Positions 1 to 9,775 of a stretch of DNA of 33,570 nucleotides are shown here, one piece after another (the stretch's first letter is position 1; every line of letters begins with the position of its first letter). The notes under the pieces were generated by a model. It ran no database searches, was not told the DNA's origin, and worked only from the letters and a program-made list of their open reading frames with translations. The stretch is from contig NZ_JXSS01000090.1 in the NCBI RefSeq assembly GCF_000855665.1, forward strand, positions 1 through 33,570, in the 5' to 3' direction. Origin of the DNA: Lysobacter sp. A03 (GTDB lineage: Bacteria; Pseudomonadota; Gammaproteobacteria; Xanthomonadales; Xanthomonadaceae). Position numbers and translations under genes: made by a program.

Positions 1-71
1 TCGGGGCGGCGGGGGGGGTTACACGGTGCGGGCTTGATCAGTCGGGTGCGGGCGCCGCCTGGGGGGCGACA

Positions 72-947
72 TTACTGGCCCCGCCGCACCACCACGCCGT
101 AGCTGCGGTACGGGAACCATTCGGCCAGCGAGCGTGATGCCAACCGGTCGCCGTCGGCTTCGGTCAGGCAGATCGCGGTGACGATGCTGATCCCCAGTCC
201 CATCGCCACGTACTGCTTTATCACCTCCCAGCCGCCGACCTCCAGTGCGACCGTGTAGGCGACCTGATGGCGCTGGAATACCAGGTCCACCATGCGATAT
301 GTGGTCAGGCGCTGCGGCGGCAGGATGAGCCCGTAGGGCGACAGGTCGGCGAGCTCGAATTTGGCCCGGGTCGCCAGCGGGTGATCCAGCGGGGTGATCA
401 GCATCGGCTCAAAACGCATCACTGGCGCGTAATCCAGGTCGCCGGGTACGTCGAGCATCGACCCCACCGCGAGGTCCACCTCGTCGGAGCGCAGCAGTTC
501 CAGTCCGCCGGCCCCGGTCACGTTGTGCAGATTCAGGCGCACGTCCGGATGCGCGGCGCGGAAGGCGGCGACGATCGGCGGCAACAGGTAGAGGATGGTC
601 GAGCTGCCCGCGGCGACGTTGAGCTCGCCGCCATCCATCCCGCGCAGCTGCTTGCGGAACGCATCCGGCAGTTCATCGATGCCCTCCACCAGTGGTCGCG
701 CCAGGTCGTACAGTGCCTCGCCCTGACGGGTCATCACCAGGCGTCGGCCGCTGCGCTCCAGCAACCGTTCGCCCAGGTCCCGCTCCAGTGCCTGCAATTG
801 CAGGCTCACCGCCGGCTGGCTCAGGTAGAGCGCCTCGGCGGCGCGGGAAACCGACCCCAGCCGCACCGTTTGGCAGAACGCGCGCAGTGGTTTCAGTCGA
901 TCGCCCTTGTAGGAGAAGCGCGGTGTGGCCGGTGGCTCGATGTTCAT
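72..947 (-). CDS. LysR-family transcriptional regulator, probable regulator of aceBA
   Basis: This 291-residue protein has LysR-type architecture. A winged helix-turn-helix lies at about residues 18-78, with the typical SVSRAAEALYLSQPAVSLQ core, and a periplasmic-binding-like effector domain runs from about residue 105 to the end. The ATG start has a good ribosome site (AGGAG, about 6 nt upstream). The gene is divergent from aceB and separated from it by an AT-rich gap. LysR regulators commonly control a divergently transcribed neighbour, so control of the glyoxylate shunt is a reasonable inference. The effector is unknown. An extension of about 17 residues precedes the helix-turn-helix. Family assignment is secure; the target is inferred from position only. 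Confidence 0.9.
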   Translation of the reverse strand: MNIEPPATPRFSYKGDRLKPLRAFCQTVRLGSVSRAAEALYLSQPAVSLQLQALERDLGERLLERSGRRLVMTRQGEALYDLARPLVEGIDELPDAFRKQLRGMDGGELNVAAGSSTILYLLPPIVAAFRAAHPDVRLNLHNVTGAGGLELLRSDEVDLAVGSMLDVPGDLDYAPVMRFEPMLITPLDHPLATRAKFELADLSPYGLILPPQRLTTYRMVDLVFQRHQVAYTVALEVGGWEVIKQYVAMGLGISIVTAICLTEADGDRLASRSLAEWFPYRSYGVVVRRGQ

Positions 948-1093
948 GGGTGCTCCTGCGCGTGGTGGGGTGGGCTCAACGCTGAATGCCGTATCAACTA
1001 TTAGTCGAACTTATACATCGTATTGATATATCTGAATTGTAAATAAGTTGACGTGCAACGCATGGTCGAGTGCCCCACCACTGGAGCAACGGC
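948..1093. promoter_or_regulatory. Divergent lysR/aceB control region with AT-rich island
   Basis: Bases 991-1050 are only about 27% G+C by my count, while the surroundings are about two-thirds G+C. The stretch contains the inverted repeat ATAC-N3-GTAT (1013-1023) and the more widely spaced pair TATCAA (992-997) and TTGATA (1023-1028). These are candidate LysR-protein contact sites. Several AT-rich hexamers could serve as -10 or -35 elements on either strand, and I cannot choose between them. Operator function is inferred from the divergent arrangement. Confidence 0.55.
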
Positions 1094-2776
1094 ATGTCGG
1101 CAGTAATGAAGCGTGAGACGGAACCCGCCACCCAAGGGTTCAGCGTCAGCGCCGTCGCGGACGATCAGGCGCAGCTGCTGAGCGCTTCGGCCAGGGAGTT
1201 CCTGACCGGACTGCATCGGCGTTTTGATGCGCGTCGCCTGGAATGCCTGGCCGCACGGGTTATCCGGCAGGCCGAGGTGGACAACGGCCGGCTGCCGGAC
1301 TTCCGCGAGGACACCCGCAGCATCCGCGAGAGCGACTGGAAGGTCGCCCCGCTGCCAGCCGCGCTGCGCGACCGCCGGGTCGAGATCACCGGCCCGGTGG
1401 ACGCGAAGATGGTCATCAACGCGCTGAACTCCGGTGCCAACTGTTTCATGGCTGATTTCGAGGACAGCACCTCGCCGACCTGGAAGAACCTGATCGCAGG
1501 CCAGCAGTCCATGCGCGGTGCGGTCGACGGAACGCTGGAGTTCCACGCCGCGGCGCGCGCCGACGGCACCCCCGGCAAGCACTATGCGCTGAAGCCCACC
1601 GATGAGCAGGCGGTGCTGCTGGTGCGGCCACGCGGCTGGCATCTGGACGAGAAGCACGTGCAGGTCGATGGCCAGCCCATGTCCGCCAGCCTGTTCGACC
1701 TGGGGCTGTTCGCCTTCCACAACGCCGCCGCGCTGGCTGCGCGCGATCGCGGACCGTACTTCTACCTGCCCAAGCTGGAATCGATGGAGGAGGCCGCGCT
1801 GTGGAACGACGTGCTCGATCACGTCGAGCGCGCGCTCGGCCTGGCCGAAGGGCAGATCAAGGTCACCGTGCTGATCGAGACCCTGCCGGCCGTGTTCGTG
1901 ATGGACGAGATCCTGCACGCGCTCAAGACCCGCATTGCCGGTTTGAACTGCGGGCGCTGGGATTACATCTTCAGCTATATCAAGACCTTCCGCGCGCATC
2001 CCGGCCGCGTGCTGCCCGAACGCGGCCAGGTCGGCATGGACCAGCCGTTCCTGCGTGCCTATTCCGAGTTGCTGATCCACACCTGCCACCGTCGCGGTGC
2101 CCACGCCATGGGTGGCATGGCCGCACAGATTCCGATCAGCAACGACCCGGCGGCCAACGACCGGGCGATGGCCAAGGTGCGCGCCGACAAACTGCGCGAG
2201 GTCACCGCCGGCCACGACGGTACCTGGGTGGCGCACCCGGCGCTGATCCCGATCGCCCGCGAGATTTTCGACGAGCGCATGCCCGGCGCGCACCAGCACC
2301 ACGTGCTGCGTGAGGACGTGCAGGCCTTCACCGAGCGCCAGTTGCGCGACCAGCTGCTGACGCCGCCGCTGGGCACGATCACCCGCGCCGGCTTCGACGG
2401 CAACGTCGAGGTCTGCGTGCGCTACCTGGCCGCCTGGCTGGATGGCAACGGCTGCGTGCCGATCCACTGGCTGATGGAGGACGCGGCCACCGCCGAGATC
2501 GCCCGCACCCAGCTGTGGCAGTGGCTGCACTGCCAGGAGCAGGCGATCGCCGCGGGTGATTCCCAGGCCGAGCCGCCGCAGCTGGACGACGGCACCCCGA
2601 TCGACTTTACCTTGCTGGAGCGCGCCTTCATCGGCCTGCCGGCGCGCTTGGGCGATCGCCGCGAGCTCATCGGGGGCAGCCGGATCGAGGAGGCCATCGG
2701 CATGCTCGACCGCCTCTGCCACGCCGACACGCTGGCGGATTTCCTCACCATCCCCGCCTACCGCCGTCTCGACTGA
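1094..2776 (+). CDS. aceB: Malate synthase A
   Basis: Malate synthase condenses glyoxylate with acetyl-CoA to give malate, the second step of the glyoxylate bypass. The protein is 560 residues, slightly longer than the roughly 530 usual for the A-type enzyme. The conserved family block [11 protein letters not shown] is at residues 283-293, followed by SYIKTF. The preceding residues read KTRIA, where the family pattern usually has an acidic or amide residue then His. The ATG at 1094 is chosen because GGAG (1083-1086) sits 7 nt upstream. A GTG 24 nt earlier is in frame but has no comparable site. aceA follows after 55 nt in the same direction, so the two probably form an operon. No aceK is present. 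Confidence 0.96.
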   Translation: MSAVMKRETEPATQGFSVSAVADDQAQLLSASAREFLTGLHRRFDARRLECLAARVIRQAEVDNGRLPDFREDTRSIRESDWKVAPLPAALRDRRVEITGPVDAKMVINALNSGANCFMADFEDSTSPTWKNLIAGQQSMRGAVDGTLEFHAAARADGTPGKHYALKPTDEQAVLLVRPRGWHLDEKHVQVDGQPMSASLFDLGLFAFHNAAALAARDRGPYFYLPKLESMEEAALWNDVLDHVERALGLAEGQIKVTVLIETLPAVFVMDEILHALKTRIAGLNCGRWDYIFSYIKTFRAHPGRVLPERGQVGMDQPFLRAYSELLIHTCHRRGAHAMGGMAAQIPISNDPAANDRAMAKVRADKLREVTAGHDGTWVAHPALIPIAREIFDERMPGAHQHHVLREDVQAFTERQLRDQLLTPPLGTITRAGFDGNVEVCVRYLAAWLDGNGCVPIHWLMEDAATAEIARTQLWQWLHCQEQAIAAGDSQAEPPQLDDGTPIDFTLLERAFIGLPARLGDRRELIGGSRIEEAIGMLDRLCHADTLADFLTIPAYRRLD

Positions 2777-2831
2777 CGCCCACTGTTTTCTCCCGCTCCG
2801 CCCGAAACGTCACCCCACACAGGACACCGCC

Positions 2832-4127
2832 ATGAGCACTCAACCCACCGCTGATCAGATCCGTGACGACTGGAACACCAACCCCCGCTGGAAGGGCATC
2901 ACCCGTCCGTACTCGGCCGAGGAGGTCGTGCGGCTGCGCGGCACTGTTGCCATCGAACACAGCCTGGCCAGGCTGGGTGCCGACAAGCTGTGGCAGTCAT
3001 TGCAGCGCGAGGACTTCGTCAACGCCTTGGGCGCATTGACCGGCAACCAGGCCATGCAGCAGGTCAAGGCCGGGTTGAAGGCGATCTACCTCTCCGGCTG
3101 GCAGGTCGCCGCCGATGCCAACCTGGGCGGACAGATGTACCCGGACCAGTCGCTGTACCCGGCCGACTCGGTGCCGGCCGTGGTCAAGCGCATCAACAAC
3201 ACGCTGCTGCGCGCCGACCAGATCCAGTGCGCCGAAGGCAGCGGCGACATCGACTTCCTGCAGCCGATCGTCGCCGATGCCGAGGCCGGTTTCGGCGGTG
3301 TTCTGAACGCCTTCGAGCTGATGAAGGGCATGATTGAATCCGGCGCCGCCGGTGTGCACTTCGAGGACCAGTTGGCCAGCGCCAAGAAGTGCGGCCACAT
3401 GGGCGGCAAGGTGCTGGTGCCGACCCGCGAGGCGATCGAGAAGCTGGTCGCCGCGCGCCTGGCGGCGGACGTGATGGGTGTGCCGACCCTGATCGTCGCC
3501 CGAACCGATGCGGAGGCCGCCGACCTGCTGACGTCTGACATCGACCCGACCGATGCCGCGTTCGTCACCGGCGAGCGCACCGTCGAGGGCTTCTACAAGA
3601 CCCGCAAGGGCATCGACCAGGCGATCAGCCGCGGTCTGGCCTACGCTCCCTACGCCGACCTGGTGTGGTGCGAGACCGGCAAGCCTGACCTGGAGTTTGC
3701 GCGCAAGTTCGCCGAGGCGATCCACGCCAAGTTCCCGGGCAAGCTGCTGGCCTACAACTGCTCGCCCAGCTTCAACTGGAAGGCCAATCTGGACGACGCG
3801 ACCATCGCCCGCTTCCAGATCGACCTGGCCAAGATGGGCTACAAGTTCCAGTTCATCACTTTGGCCGGCTTCCACGCACTGAACTACGGCATGTTCAACC
3901 TGGCCCGCGGCTACGCGCAGCGCCAGATGAGTGCGTTCGTGGAGCTGCAGCAGGCCGAGTTCGCCGCTGCCAGCGAAGGCTTCACCGCGGTCAAGCACCA
4001 GCGCGAGGTTGGCACCGGCTACTTCGATGCGGTCACCCAGGTGATCCAGAGCGGGCAGTCCTCGACCACCGCCCTGACCGGGTCCACCGAGGAAGAGCAG
4101 TTCCAGTCCGAGCCCGCTCTGGCCTGA
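2832..4127 (+). CDS. aceA: Isocitrate lyase
   Basis: Isocitrate lyase cleaves isocitrate to succinate and glyoxylate, the first committed step of the glyoxylate bypass, which allows growth on acetate or fatty acids. The 431-residue length is normal for the bacterial enzyme. The catalytic signature KKCGH is at residues 185-189 and contains the active-site Cys187. The downstream NCSPSFNWK segment is also characteristic. The ATG at 2832 has AGGA 7 nt upstream. It lies 55 nt after aceB, and a strong hairpin with a T-run follows the stop codon, consistent with a two-gene aceBA transcript. Confidence 0.97.
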   Translation: MSTQPTADQIRDDWNTNPRWKGITRPYSAEEVVRLRGTVAIEHSLARLGADKLWQSLQREDFVNALGALTGNQAMQQVKAGLKAIYLSGWQVAADANLGGQMYPDQSLYPADSVPAVVKRINNTLLRADQIQCAEGSGDIDFLQPIVADAEAGFGGVLNAFELMKGMIESGAAGVHFEDQLASAKKCGHMGGKVLVPTREAIEKLVAARLAADVMGVPTLIVARTDAEAADLLTSDIDPTDAAFVTGERTVEGFYKTRKGIDQAISRGLAYAPYADLVWCETGKPDLEFARKFAEAIHAKFPGKLLAYNCSPSFNWKANLDDATIARFQIDLAKMGYKFQFITLAGFHALNYGMFNLARGYAQRQMSAFVELQQAEFAAASEGFTAVKHQREVGTGYFDAVTQVIQSGQSSTTALTGSTEEEQFQSEPALA

Positions 4128-4158
4128 CCCTGACGCGGTCATGATCCGCACGCGAGGA

Positions 4159-4190
4159 TGCTGCCCCATGGAAGGGGCGGCACTCGTTTT
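4159..4190 (+). terminator. Probable intrinsic terminator of aceBA
   Basis: TGCTGCCCC (4159-4167) pairs with GGGGCGGCA (4174-4182) through one T-G wobble. This gives a 9-bp GC-rich stem with loop ATGGAA, followed by CTCGTTTT. It lies about 30 nt after the aceA stop and points in the right direction. Confidence 0.65.
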
Positions 4191-4254
4191 GAACGCGCCG
4201 GGCGTGTCAGCTACGGCGTGTCCCCGCCCCCTGTTGAAGCGAGAGGAGGGTGTC

Positions 4255-4464
4255 ATGGCGGAATTCAAGGTCGGCGATCACGTGCGCTGGAACTCGGAGG
4301 CCGGCCACGTCAGCGGCAGGATCATCAAGGTCCACAAGCGCGATTTCGACTACAAGGGGCACACCCATCGCGCCAGCGCGGAGGAGCCGCAGTACGAGAT
4401 CAAGAGCGACAAGACCGAGCACATCGCCGCCCACAAGGGCAGTGCGCTGGAGAAGATCACGTAA
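4255..4464 (+). CDS. Small DUF2945 / HVA1-type TUDOR-like protein
   Basis: This 69-residue soluble protein starts at an ATG preceded by a very strong ribosome site (GAGAGGAGG, 5 nt spacing). An N-terminal KVGDHVRWNSEAG segment, a central KVHKRDFDYKGHTHRAS segment and a C-terminal SDKTEHIAAHKGSALEKI segment match the pattern I associate with the DUF2945 (hypervirulence-associated TUDOR-like) family. These are small beta-rich proteins of unknown biochemical role. The gene stands alone between the aceA terminator and the convergent comM. Longer upstream starts in this frame lack a ribosome site and cross the aceA terminator. Confidence 0.85.
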   Translation: MAEFKVGDHVRWNSEAGHVSGRIIKVHKRDFDYKGHTHRASAEEPQYEIKSDKTEHIAAHKGSALEKIT

Positions 4465-4489
4465 GCAGGTGGTTGCAACGGCGTCGGGT

Positions 4490-6001
4490 TTACGCCGTCA
4501 CCGGCATCCCGCGGTCGACCCTGCGGTAGCCGATCGCCTCGCTCAGGTGCGTGGTCTCGATCTGCGGACTGCCGGCGAGGTCCGCGATCGTCCGCGCGAC
4601 CCGCATGATCCGGTGCATCGATCGCGCCGACAGGTGCAGCGTGTCGATTGCACGTTCCAGCAGCGCAAAGTCCGCCTCCGCCAGACGACAAGTCGCGCCG
4701 GTCTCTGACTGACTGAGGTGGGCGTTGGCCTTGCCGGCACGCCCGAGCTGAAGCTTGCGGGCGGCGACCACCCGCTCGCGTACGGTATCGCTGTTCTCGG
4801 CGGGCGCTGCATCCGGACGCAGATCCGATGGCGGCAGGCGCGGCACCTCGACGTGGAGGTCGATACGGTCCATCAGCGGGCCGGAGATTCGCGCGCGGTA
4901 GTTCAGGACCATGTCCGGGCTGCAGCGGCAGCGCCCGCTGGGGTCGCCCGCCCAGCCGCAGGGGCAAGGGTTCATGGCCGCGACCAGTTGAAAGCGCGCC
5001 GGAAACTCGACGCTGCGGGCGGCGCGCGCGATGGTGACGGTGCCCGACTCCAGCGGCTCGCGCAGCACCTCCAGTGTGCGCCGGCTCCATTCGGGCAGCT
5101 CGTCGAGGAACAGCACGCCGTTGTGAGCCATGGAGATCTCGCCCGGGCGCGGCTCGGCGCCACCGCCGACCAGGGCGACCGCACTGGCGGTGTGGTGGGG
5201 CGAGCGGAACGGCCGTTCGCGCCACAGCGACGCGTCCACGCCACGCCCGCCCAGCGAAGCGACCGCCGCCGAATCGAGCGCTTCGGCGTCACTGGCCACG
5301 GGCAGCAGCCCCGGCAAGCGGGAAGCGAGCAGGGTCTTGCCGCAGCCTGGCGGGCCTACCAGGAGCACGTGGTGACCGCCTGCCGCGGCAACTTCCAGCG
5401 CGCGGCGCGCATGCGCCTGGCCGCGCACGTCGGCCAGGTCCGGTCCGGCGCGTCGGGCGAGGGGAGGCGCTTCGGCCCGCGGCAGCGACTTGTGCCCGGC
5501 CAACATCGCGCACACTTCCAGCAGGGTGCGCGCGGTCCGCGTCTCCACCTCGCTGACCAGTGCGGCCTCCGCCCCGTTGGCGGGTGGCACCACCAGTTTG
5601 CGACCGGCCTGTGCGGCGGCGAGCGCGGCCGGCAGCACGGCGTCCACCGCGCGCAGCTCGCCGGTCAGGCCCAGCTCACCCAGAAACTCGTACTCGCCCA
5701 GCGCCTCCAGCGGAATCTGCCCGCTGGCGGCGAGGATTCCCAGCGCGATCGGCAGGTCGAAGCGGCCACCGCCCTTGGGCAGGTCGGCGGGGGCGAGGTT
5801 GACGGTGATCCGCCGGGCCGGGAATTCGAACTGGGCGCACTGGATCGCGGCGCGCACGCGCTCACGGGATTCGCGCACCGCGGTTTCCGGCAAGCCGACG
5901 ATCGACATCGACGGCAGGCCGCCGCCCAGATGCACTTCCACGCGGACAGAAGCGGCACGGATGCCCGATCGCGCACGGCTGTGCACGAGTGCCAGGTTCA
6001 T
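4490..6001 (-). CDS. comM: YifB/ComM-family magnesium-chelatase-like AAA+ ATPase
   Basis: This 503-residue ATPase resembles ComM (YifB), a hexameric helicase that promotes branch migration during natural transformation. It has an N-terminal ChlI/Lon-protease-like domain (residues about 1-170), Walker A GPPGCGKT at 216-223, RPFRSPHHTAS at about 263-273, Walker B LFLDE at 297-301 and a C-terminal Mg-chelatase subdomain. The zinc-site-like cysteines in NPCPCGW and GRCRC are also present. The gene lies 9 nt downstream of ubiK and probably shares its transcript. The opposite strand is open over a long stretch, but that is a GC-rich shadow. Competence in this organism is not shown by the window. 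Confidence 0.93.
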   Translation of the reverse strand: MNLALVHSRARSGIRAASVRVEVHLGGGLPSMSIVGLPETAVRESRERVRAAIQCAQFEFPARRITVNLAPADLPKGGGRFDLPIALGILAASGQIPLEALGEYEFLGELGLTGELRAVDAVLPAALAAAQAGRKLVVPPANGAEAALVSEVETRTARTLLEVCAMLAGHKSLPRAEAPPLARRAGPDLADVRGQAHARRALEVAAAGGHHVLLVGPPGCGKTLLASRLPGLLPVASDAEALDSAAVASLGGRGVDASLWRERPFRSPHHTASAVALVGGGAEPRPGEISMAHNGVLFLDELPEWSRRTLEVLREPLESGTVTIARAARSVEFPARFQLVAAMNPCPCGWAGDPSGRCRCSPDMVLNYRARISGPLMDRIDLHVEVPRLPPSDLRPDAAPAENSDTVRERVVAARKLQLGRAGKANAHLSQSETGATCRLAEADFALLERAIDTLHLSARSMHRIMRVARTIADLAGSPQIETTHLSEAIGYRRVDRGMPVTA

Positions 6002-6010
6002 GGGGGCGGA

Positions 6011-6825
<815 letters not shown>

Positions 6826-6847
6826 GCGTGCGCGCGCGGAGGAGGCA

Positions 6848-8743
6848 ATGAGTCCTCCCGAGGAACCGCTGTCCCGCCAGGTGCAGGGTTTCATTGTCCT
6901 GTTGGCGCTGCTGCAGGCGCTCGCGCTGTGGGTGGTCTGGGTCGGTGCGGATCGGGAATGGCCGTTGCTGGGCGCTCTGGGCACGCGTGTGTGCTGGTAC
7001 GCGCTGGTGCTCGCGGTGCCCACGGCGATGGCGTTGTCGGTGCGTCGTCTGGACGACGCGCGTTTCTGGCAGAACACCGCGCTGGTGGCGCTCGTGTTCC
7101 TTGCGCTGGGCGCGTGGGCCGCACGGTCGGCCACCGGCGCGCCCGGACTGGAGGCCTCCGCGGTACTGATGCCGTTCTCGATCAGCATGGCCGCGGCGCT
7201 GTTCGTGGCCGGCCCGTTCCTGCAATGCCGGCAGGCGCACGGGCGCTGGTGCGCGCCGTATCCGGAACTGTTCGCCCACGCCTGGCAAAACCTGCTGACC
7301 TTGCTGGTCGCTGGCGTTTTTACCGGCATCTGCTGGGCGGTGCTGGGCCTGTGGGCCGGGCTGTTCGCGCTGATCGGCGTGGAATTTTTTGCCGACCTGT
7401 TTACCGGCACCGCGTTCGCCTATCTGGCCACGGGGCTGTTCGCCGGTCTGGGGGTGCTGGTCGGACGCAGCCAGGCGCGACCGGTGCAGATGATGCGACG
7501 GCTGCTGATCGCGATCTTCACCGGCCTGTTTCCGCTCCTGGCGGCCATCGCGGTGCTGTTCGTGCTGACGTTGCCGTTTACCGGTCTGGAGCCGCTATGG
7601 AGCACCCGCTCGGCGGCCACGGTTCTGATGGCGCTGCTCGTGGCGATGGTGGTATTCGCCAACGCGGTGTACCAGGACGGTGACGATCCGGCACCTTATC
7701 CGCGCCCGCTGCGGGTGCTTGCAGCGGCCGGGCTGGTCGTACTGCCGGTATTCGCCGTTCTGGCACTGGTCGCCCTGGGCCTGCGCGTCGGCCAGTACGG
7801 CTGGAGCGTGGAGCGGATCTGGGCCGGGATCGCGGCGGCGATCCTCACCGTGCACGCGTTTGGCTACGCCTGGGCGGCGCTGGACCGGCGCGCTCGCTGG
7901 CTGGCGCGCATTGAGTCGGTAAACGTCACTGCCGCGCTGGCCGGGCTGTTACTGGTGTTGTTGGCCAACTCGCCGGCATTGGATCCGCAGCGTATTTCCG
8001 CTTCCAGCCAGGCCCAGCGCCTGCTGGATGGACGTACGAGCGCTGATGATTTCGATGAGGTCTACCTGCGTTACCGCTCCGGTCGCGCCGGTTACAAGAC
8101 GCTGCAGGAATTGTCGAAGGCACCGCAGGTCACGTCGAACGCCGAGCTGGCCGACCGCATCGAGCGCTCCCTCCTGCAGACCGAGCGCTACCAGCCATGG
8201 GACTCGGACGACCAGACCAAAGCCTCGGCGGAGGACCGGGCGTCGCTGCAGCCCGGCGCAATCCCGGTGATCGGGCCCGAACCGGAGGCCGGTTGGTGGG
8301 AGGCCCTGGCGGCGCGCGACCTGGATGCCGTGGGTTGTGGGCGAGCGGGAAGTGACTGCATCGCCATCGTCCGCGACCTGGACGCGGATGGCGCGCTGGA
8401 CGTGCTGCTGTGCCACCTGGATGTCGACCATACCGTGCACTGCCGCGTGCACGCACGCGAAAACGGCGTCTGGTACGACATCGCACCGGTGGTGATGTTC
8501 GACGATGGCACGCGCAAGTTGTCGGACGCACTGCGCCGCGGCGAAGTGAAGCTGGTGCCGCGGCGGTGGCCGGACCTGGAGGTTGCCGGGCAGCGCAATG
8601 CGATCGAGGATCCATCGTCCGAGCCCGTCGAGCCGGCTACGGCGATCAATTCAGTCGATCGCGTCGATCCCGCCGATAAGGTCGATCCAGTCGATCCAGT
8701 CGATCCGCCCGAGCCGGCGCATCCCGTGGATCCGCTCGACTAG
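6848..8743 (+). CDS. DUF4153-type multi-pass membrane protein with VDP-repeat tail
   Basis: This 631-residue protein has about 11 hydrophobic segments in residues about 12-375, then a hydrophilic domain to about residue 590 and a repetitive tail. The membrane part resembles DUF4153 proteins, whose function is unknown. The soluble part contains a calcium-loop-like DLDADGALDVLLCHLD segment, which may be coincidental. The ATG at 6848 is chosen for the GGAGGAGG just upstream. An in-frame ATG at 6809 would overlap glnB. The last 30 residues are built of VDP-like triplets. It probably shares a transcript with glnB and runs convergently to within 5 nt of the speE stop codon. Confidence 0.8.
   Translation: MSPPEEPLSRQVQGFIVLLALLQALALWVVWVGADREWPLLGALGTRVCWYALVLAVPTAMALSVRRLDDARFWQNTALVALVFLALGAWAARSATGAPGLEASAVLMPFSISMAAALFVAGPFLQCRQAHGRWCAPYPELFAHAWQNLLTLLVAGVFTGICWAVLGLWAGLFALIGVEFFADLFTGTAFAYLATGLFAGLGVLVGRSQARPVQMMRRLLIAIFTGLFPLLAAIAVLFVLTLPFTGLEPLWSTRSAATVLMALLVAMVVFANAVYQDGDDPAPYPRPLRVLAAAGLVVLPVFAVLALVALGLRVGQYGWSVERIWAGIAAAILTVHAFGYAWAALDRRARWLARIESVNVTAALAGLLLVLLANSPALDPQRISASSQAQRLLDGRTSADDFDEVYLRYRSGRAGYKTLQELSKAPQVTSNAELADRIERSLLQTERYQPWDSDDQTKASAEDRASLQPGAIPVIGPEPEAGWWEALAARDLDAVGCGRAGSDCIAIVRDLDADGALDVLLCHLDVDHTVHCRVHARENGVWYDIAPVVMFDDGTRKLSDALRRGEVKLVPRRWPDLEVAGQRNAIEDPSSEPVEPATAINSVDRVDPADKVDPVDPVDPPEPAHPVDPLD
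8654..8735 (+). repeat. 9-bp tandem repeat encoding VDP triplets
   Basis: GTCGATC recurs at 8654, 8663, 8681, 8690 and 8699, all in 9-nt phase. It encodes S-VDR-VDP-ADK-VDP-VDP-VDP-PEP-AHP-VDP at the C-terminus of the DUF4153-type protein. The unit length keeps the frame, so copy-number change would lengthen or shorten the tail without a frameshift. Confidence 0.85.
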
Positions 8744-8748
8744 CGGAA

Positions 8749-9600
8749 TCAGCCGCCCAGCGCTTCTGCCACGAACGGCGGCAACGTTGCCGCGCCGCGA
8801 TGGATGTCGGCGCTGTAGTACTTGCTGGCGAAGGTTCTGGCCCGCGCATCGGCCTCGCGGAAGTCGAAGCCCTGACCCTTGCGCGCCAGCGTGCAGCTCC
8901 ACCAGCCGGTGGGGTAGCAAGGTTGCGGGAACGGCAACGTCTGGAACGAGGTGAAGCCGGCCTTGCCCATCTCCGCGCGCATCGCCTTGATCAGATCCAG
9001 CAGCACCAGCGGTGATTCGGATTGCTGGACCAGGATGCCGTCGTCCTTGAGCGCGCGGAAGCAGGATTCGAAGAAGGACTTATTGAACAGGCCCTCGGCC
9101 GGACCGACCGGATCGGTGGAGTCGACGATGACTACGTCGAGGCTCCCCGGCGCGCAGTTCTTCATGTAGGCGATGCCGTCATCGAACAGCAGCTGCGCGC
9201 GCGGATCCTGGTTGGATTCGCACAGCTCGGGGAAGTACTTCTCCGACATCCGGGTGACCTGCTCATCGATGTCGCATTGCACCGCGCGCGTAACGCCAGG
9301 GTGCTTGAGCACCTCGCGCAGGGTGCCGCAGTCGCCGCCACCGATGATCACGACCTGCTTTGGATCGGCGTGGGTGAACAGCGCCGGATGCGACATCATC
9401 TCGTGGTACAGGAAGTTGTCGCGGCTGGTCAGCATCACCGCGCCATCGATCAGCATCAGATTGCCCCAGTCGGTGGTCTCGAAGATCTCGATCTTCTGGA
9501 ACGGCGACTGCACCTCGTCCAGCTTGCGGGTGATGCGGAAGCCGATGGCCGAGCCTGCGGGCTCGAAGTTCTCGTAGTGCCACGTCGTCTCAGCGTTCAT
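8749..9600 (-). CDS. speE: Polyamine aminopropyltransferase (spermidine synthase)
   Basis: This 283-residue enzyme transfers an aminopropyl group from decarboxylated S-adenosylmethionine to putrescine. Family motifs are intact: LMLIDGAVMLTSRDNFLYHEM, the nucleotide loop GGGDCGTLREVLKH, and DSTDPVGPAEGLF. The start MNAETTWHYENFEP fits the family N-terminus. Its ribosome site is weak, and an in-frame start farther upstream (9693) would add an unrelated extension. A minus-strand -10 candidate TACAAT lies at 9675-9680. The gene diverges from speA, so both ends of the arginine route to spermidine are side by side. speD and the agmatine-processing genes are not in the window. Confidence 0.95.
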   Translation of the reverse strand: MNAETTWHYENFEPAGSAIGFRITRKLDEVQSPFQKIEIFETTDWGNLMLIDGAVMLTSRDNFLYHEMMSHPALFTHADPKQVVIIGGGDCGTLREVLKHPGVTRAVQCDIDEQVTRMSEKYFPELCESNQDPRAQLLFDDGIAYMKNCAPGSLDVVIVDSTDPVGPAEGLFNKSFFESCFRALKDDGILVQQSESPLVLLDLIKAMRAEMGKAGFTSFQTLPFPQPCYPTGWWSCTLARKGQGFDFREADARARTFASKYYSADIHRGAATLPPFVAEALGG

Positions 9601-9674
9601 TCCAGTTCGTCCAGTGTTGGCGGCCACATTCAGGTCGGCGGACACCGAGTGCCGTGGCAGAGGGAAGGGCGCGA

Positions 9675-9680
9675 ATTGTA
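9675..9680 (-). promoter_or_regulatory. Candidate speE -10 box
   Basis: TACAAT on the minus strand, about 75 nt upstream of the speE start. No good -35 is present at the expected distance. Confidence 0.3.
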
Positions 9681-9729
9681 ACCAACGCGCCACAACAAGC
9701 CGTGATCTGCGCCGTGACGCTCCGCGCCC

Positions 9730-9760
9730 GCGGGGGGCGATAGAATGCCTGTCCCCCCGC
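9730..9760 (+). promoter_or_regulatory. Inverted repeat enclosing the likely speA -10 box
   Basis: GCGGGGGG (9730-9737) and CCCCCCGC (9753-9760) form a perfect 8-bp inverted repeat around a 15-nt centre that contains TAGAAT (9741-9746). The right arm ends 15 nt before the speA start codon. The centre reads GATAGAATGCC, resembling the -10 regions of argS and rdgC in this window. It could be an operator over the promoter, or a leader hairpin if transcription begins farther upstream. Confidence 0.5.
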
Positions 9761-9775
9761 TGCCGGTAGCTGCCG

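Noticed and set aside
1-71. Possible gene end at the left edge
   Set aside because: The 71 bases are G-rich with no frame long enough to identify. Nothing can be assigned.
1001-2722. Long open frame antisense to aceB
   Set aside because: The composition is Gln/His/Ala/Gly-rich with no recognisable domain, and it mirrors the codon bias of aceB. It is a GC-rich shadow.
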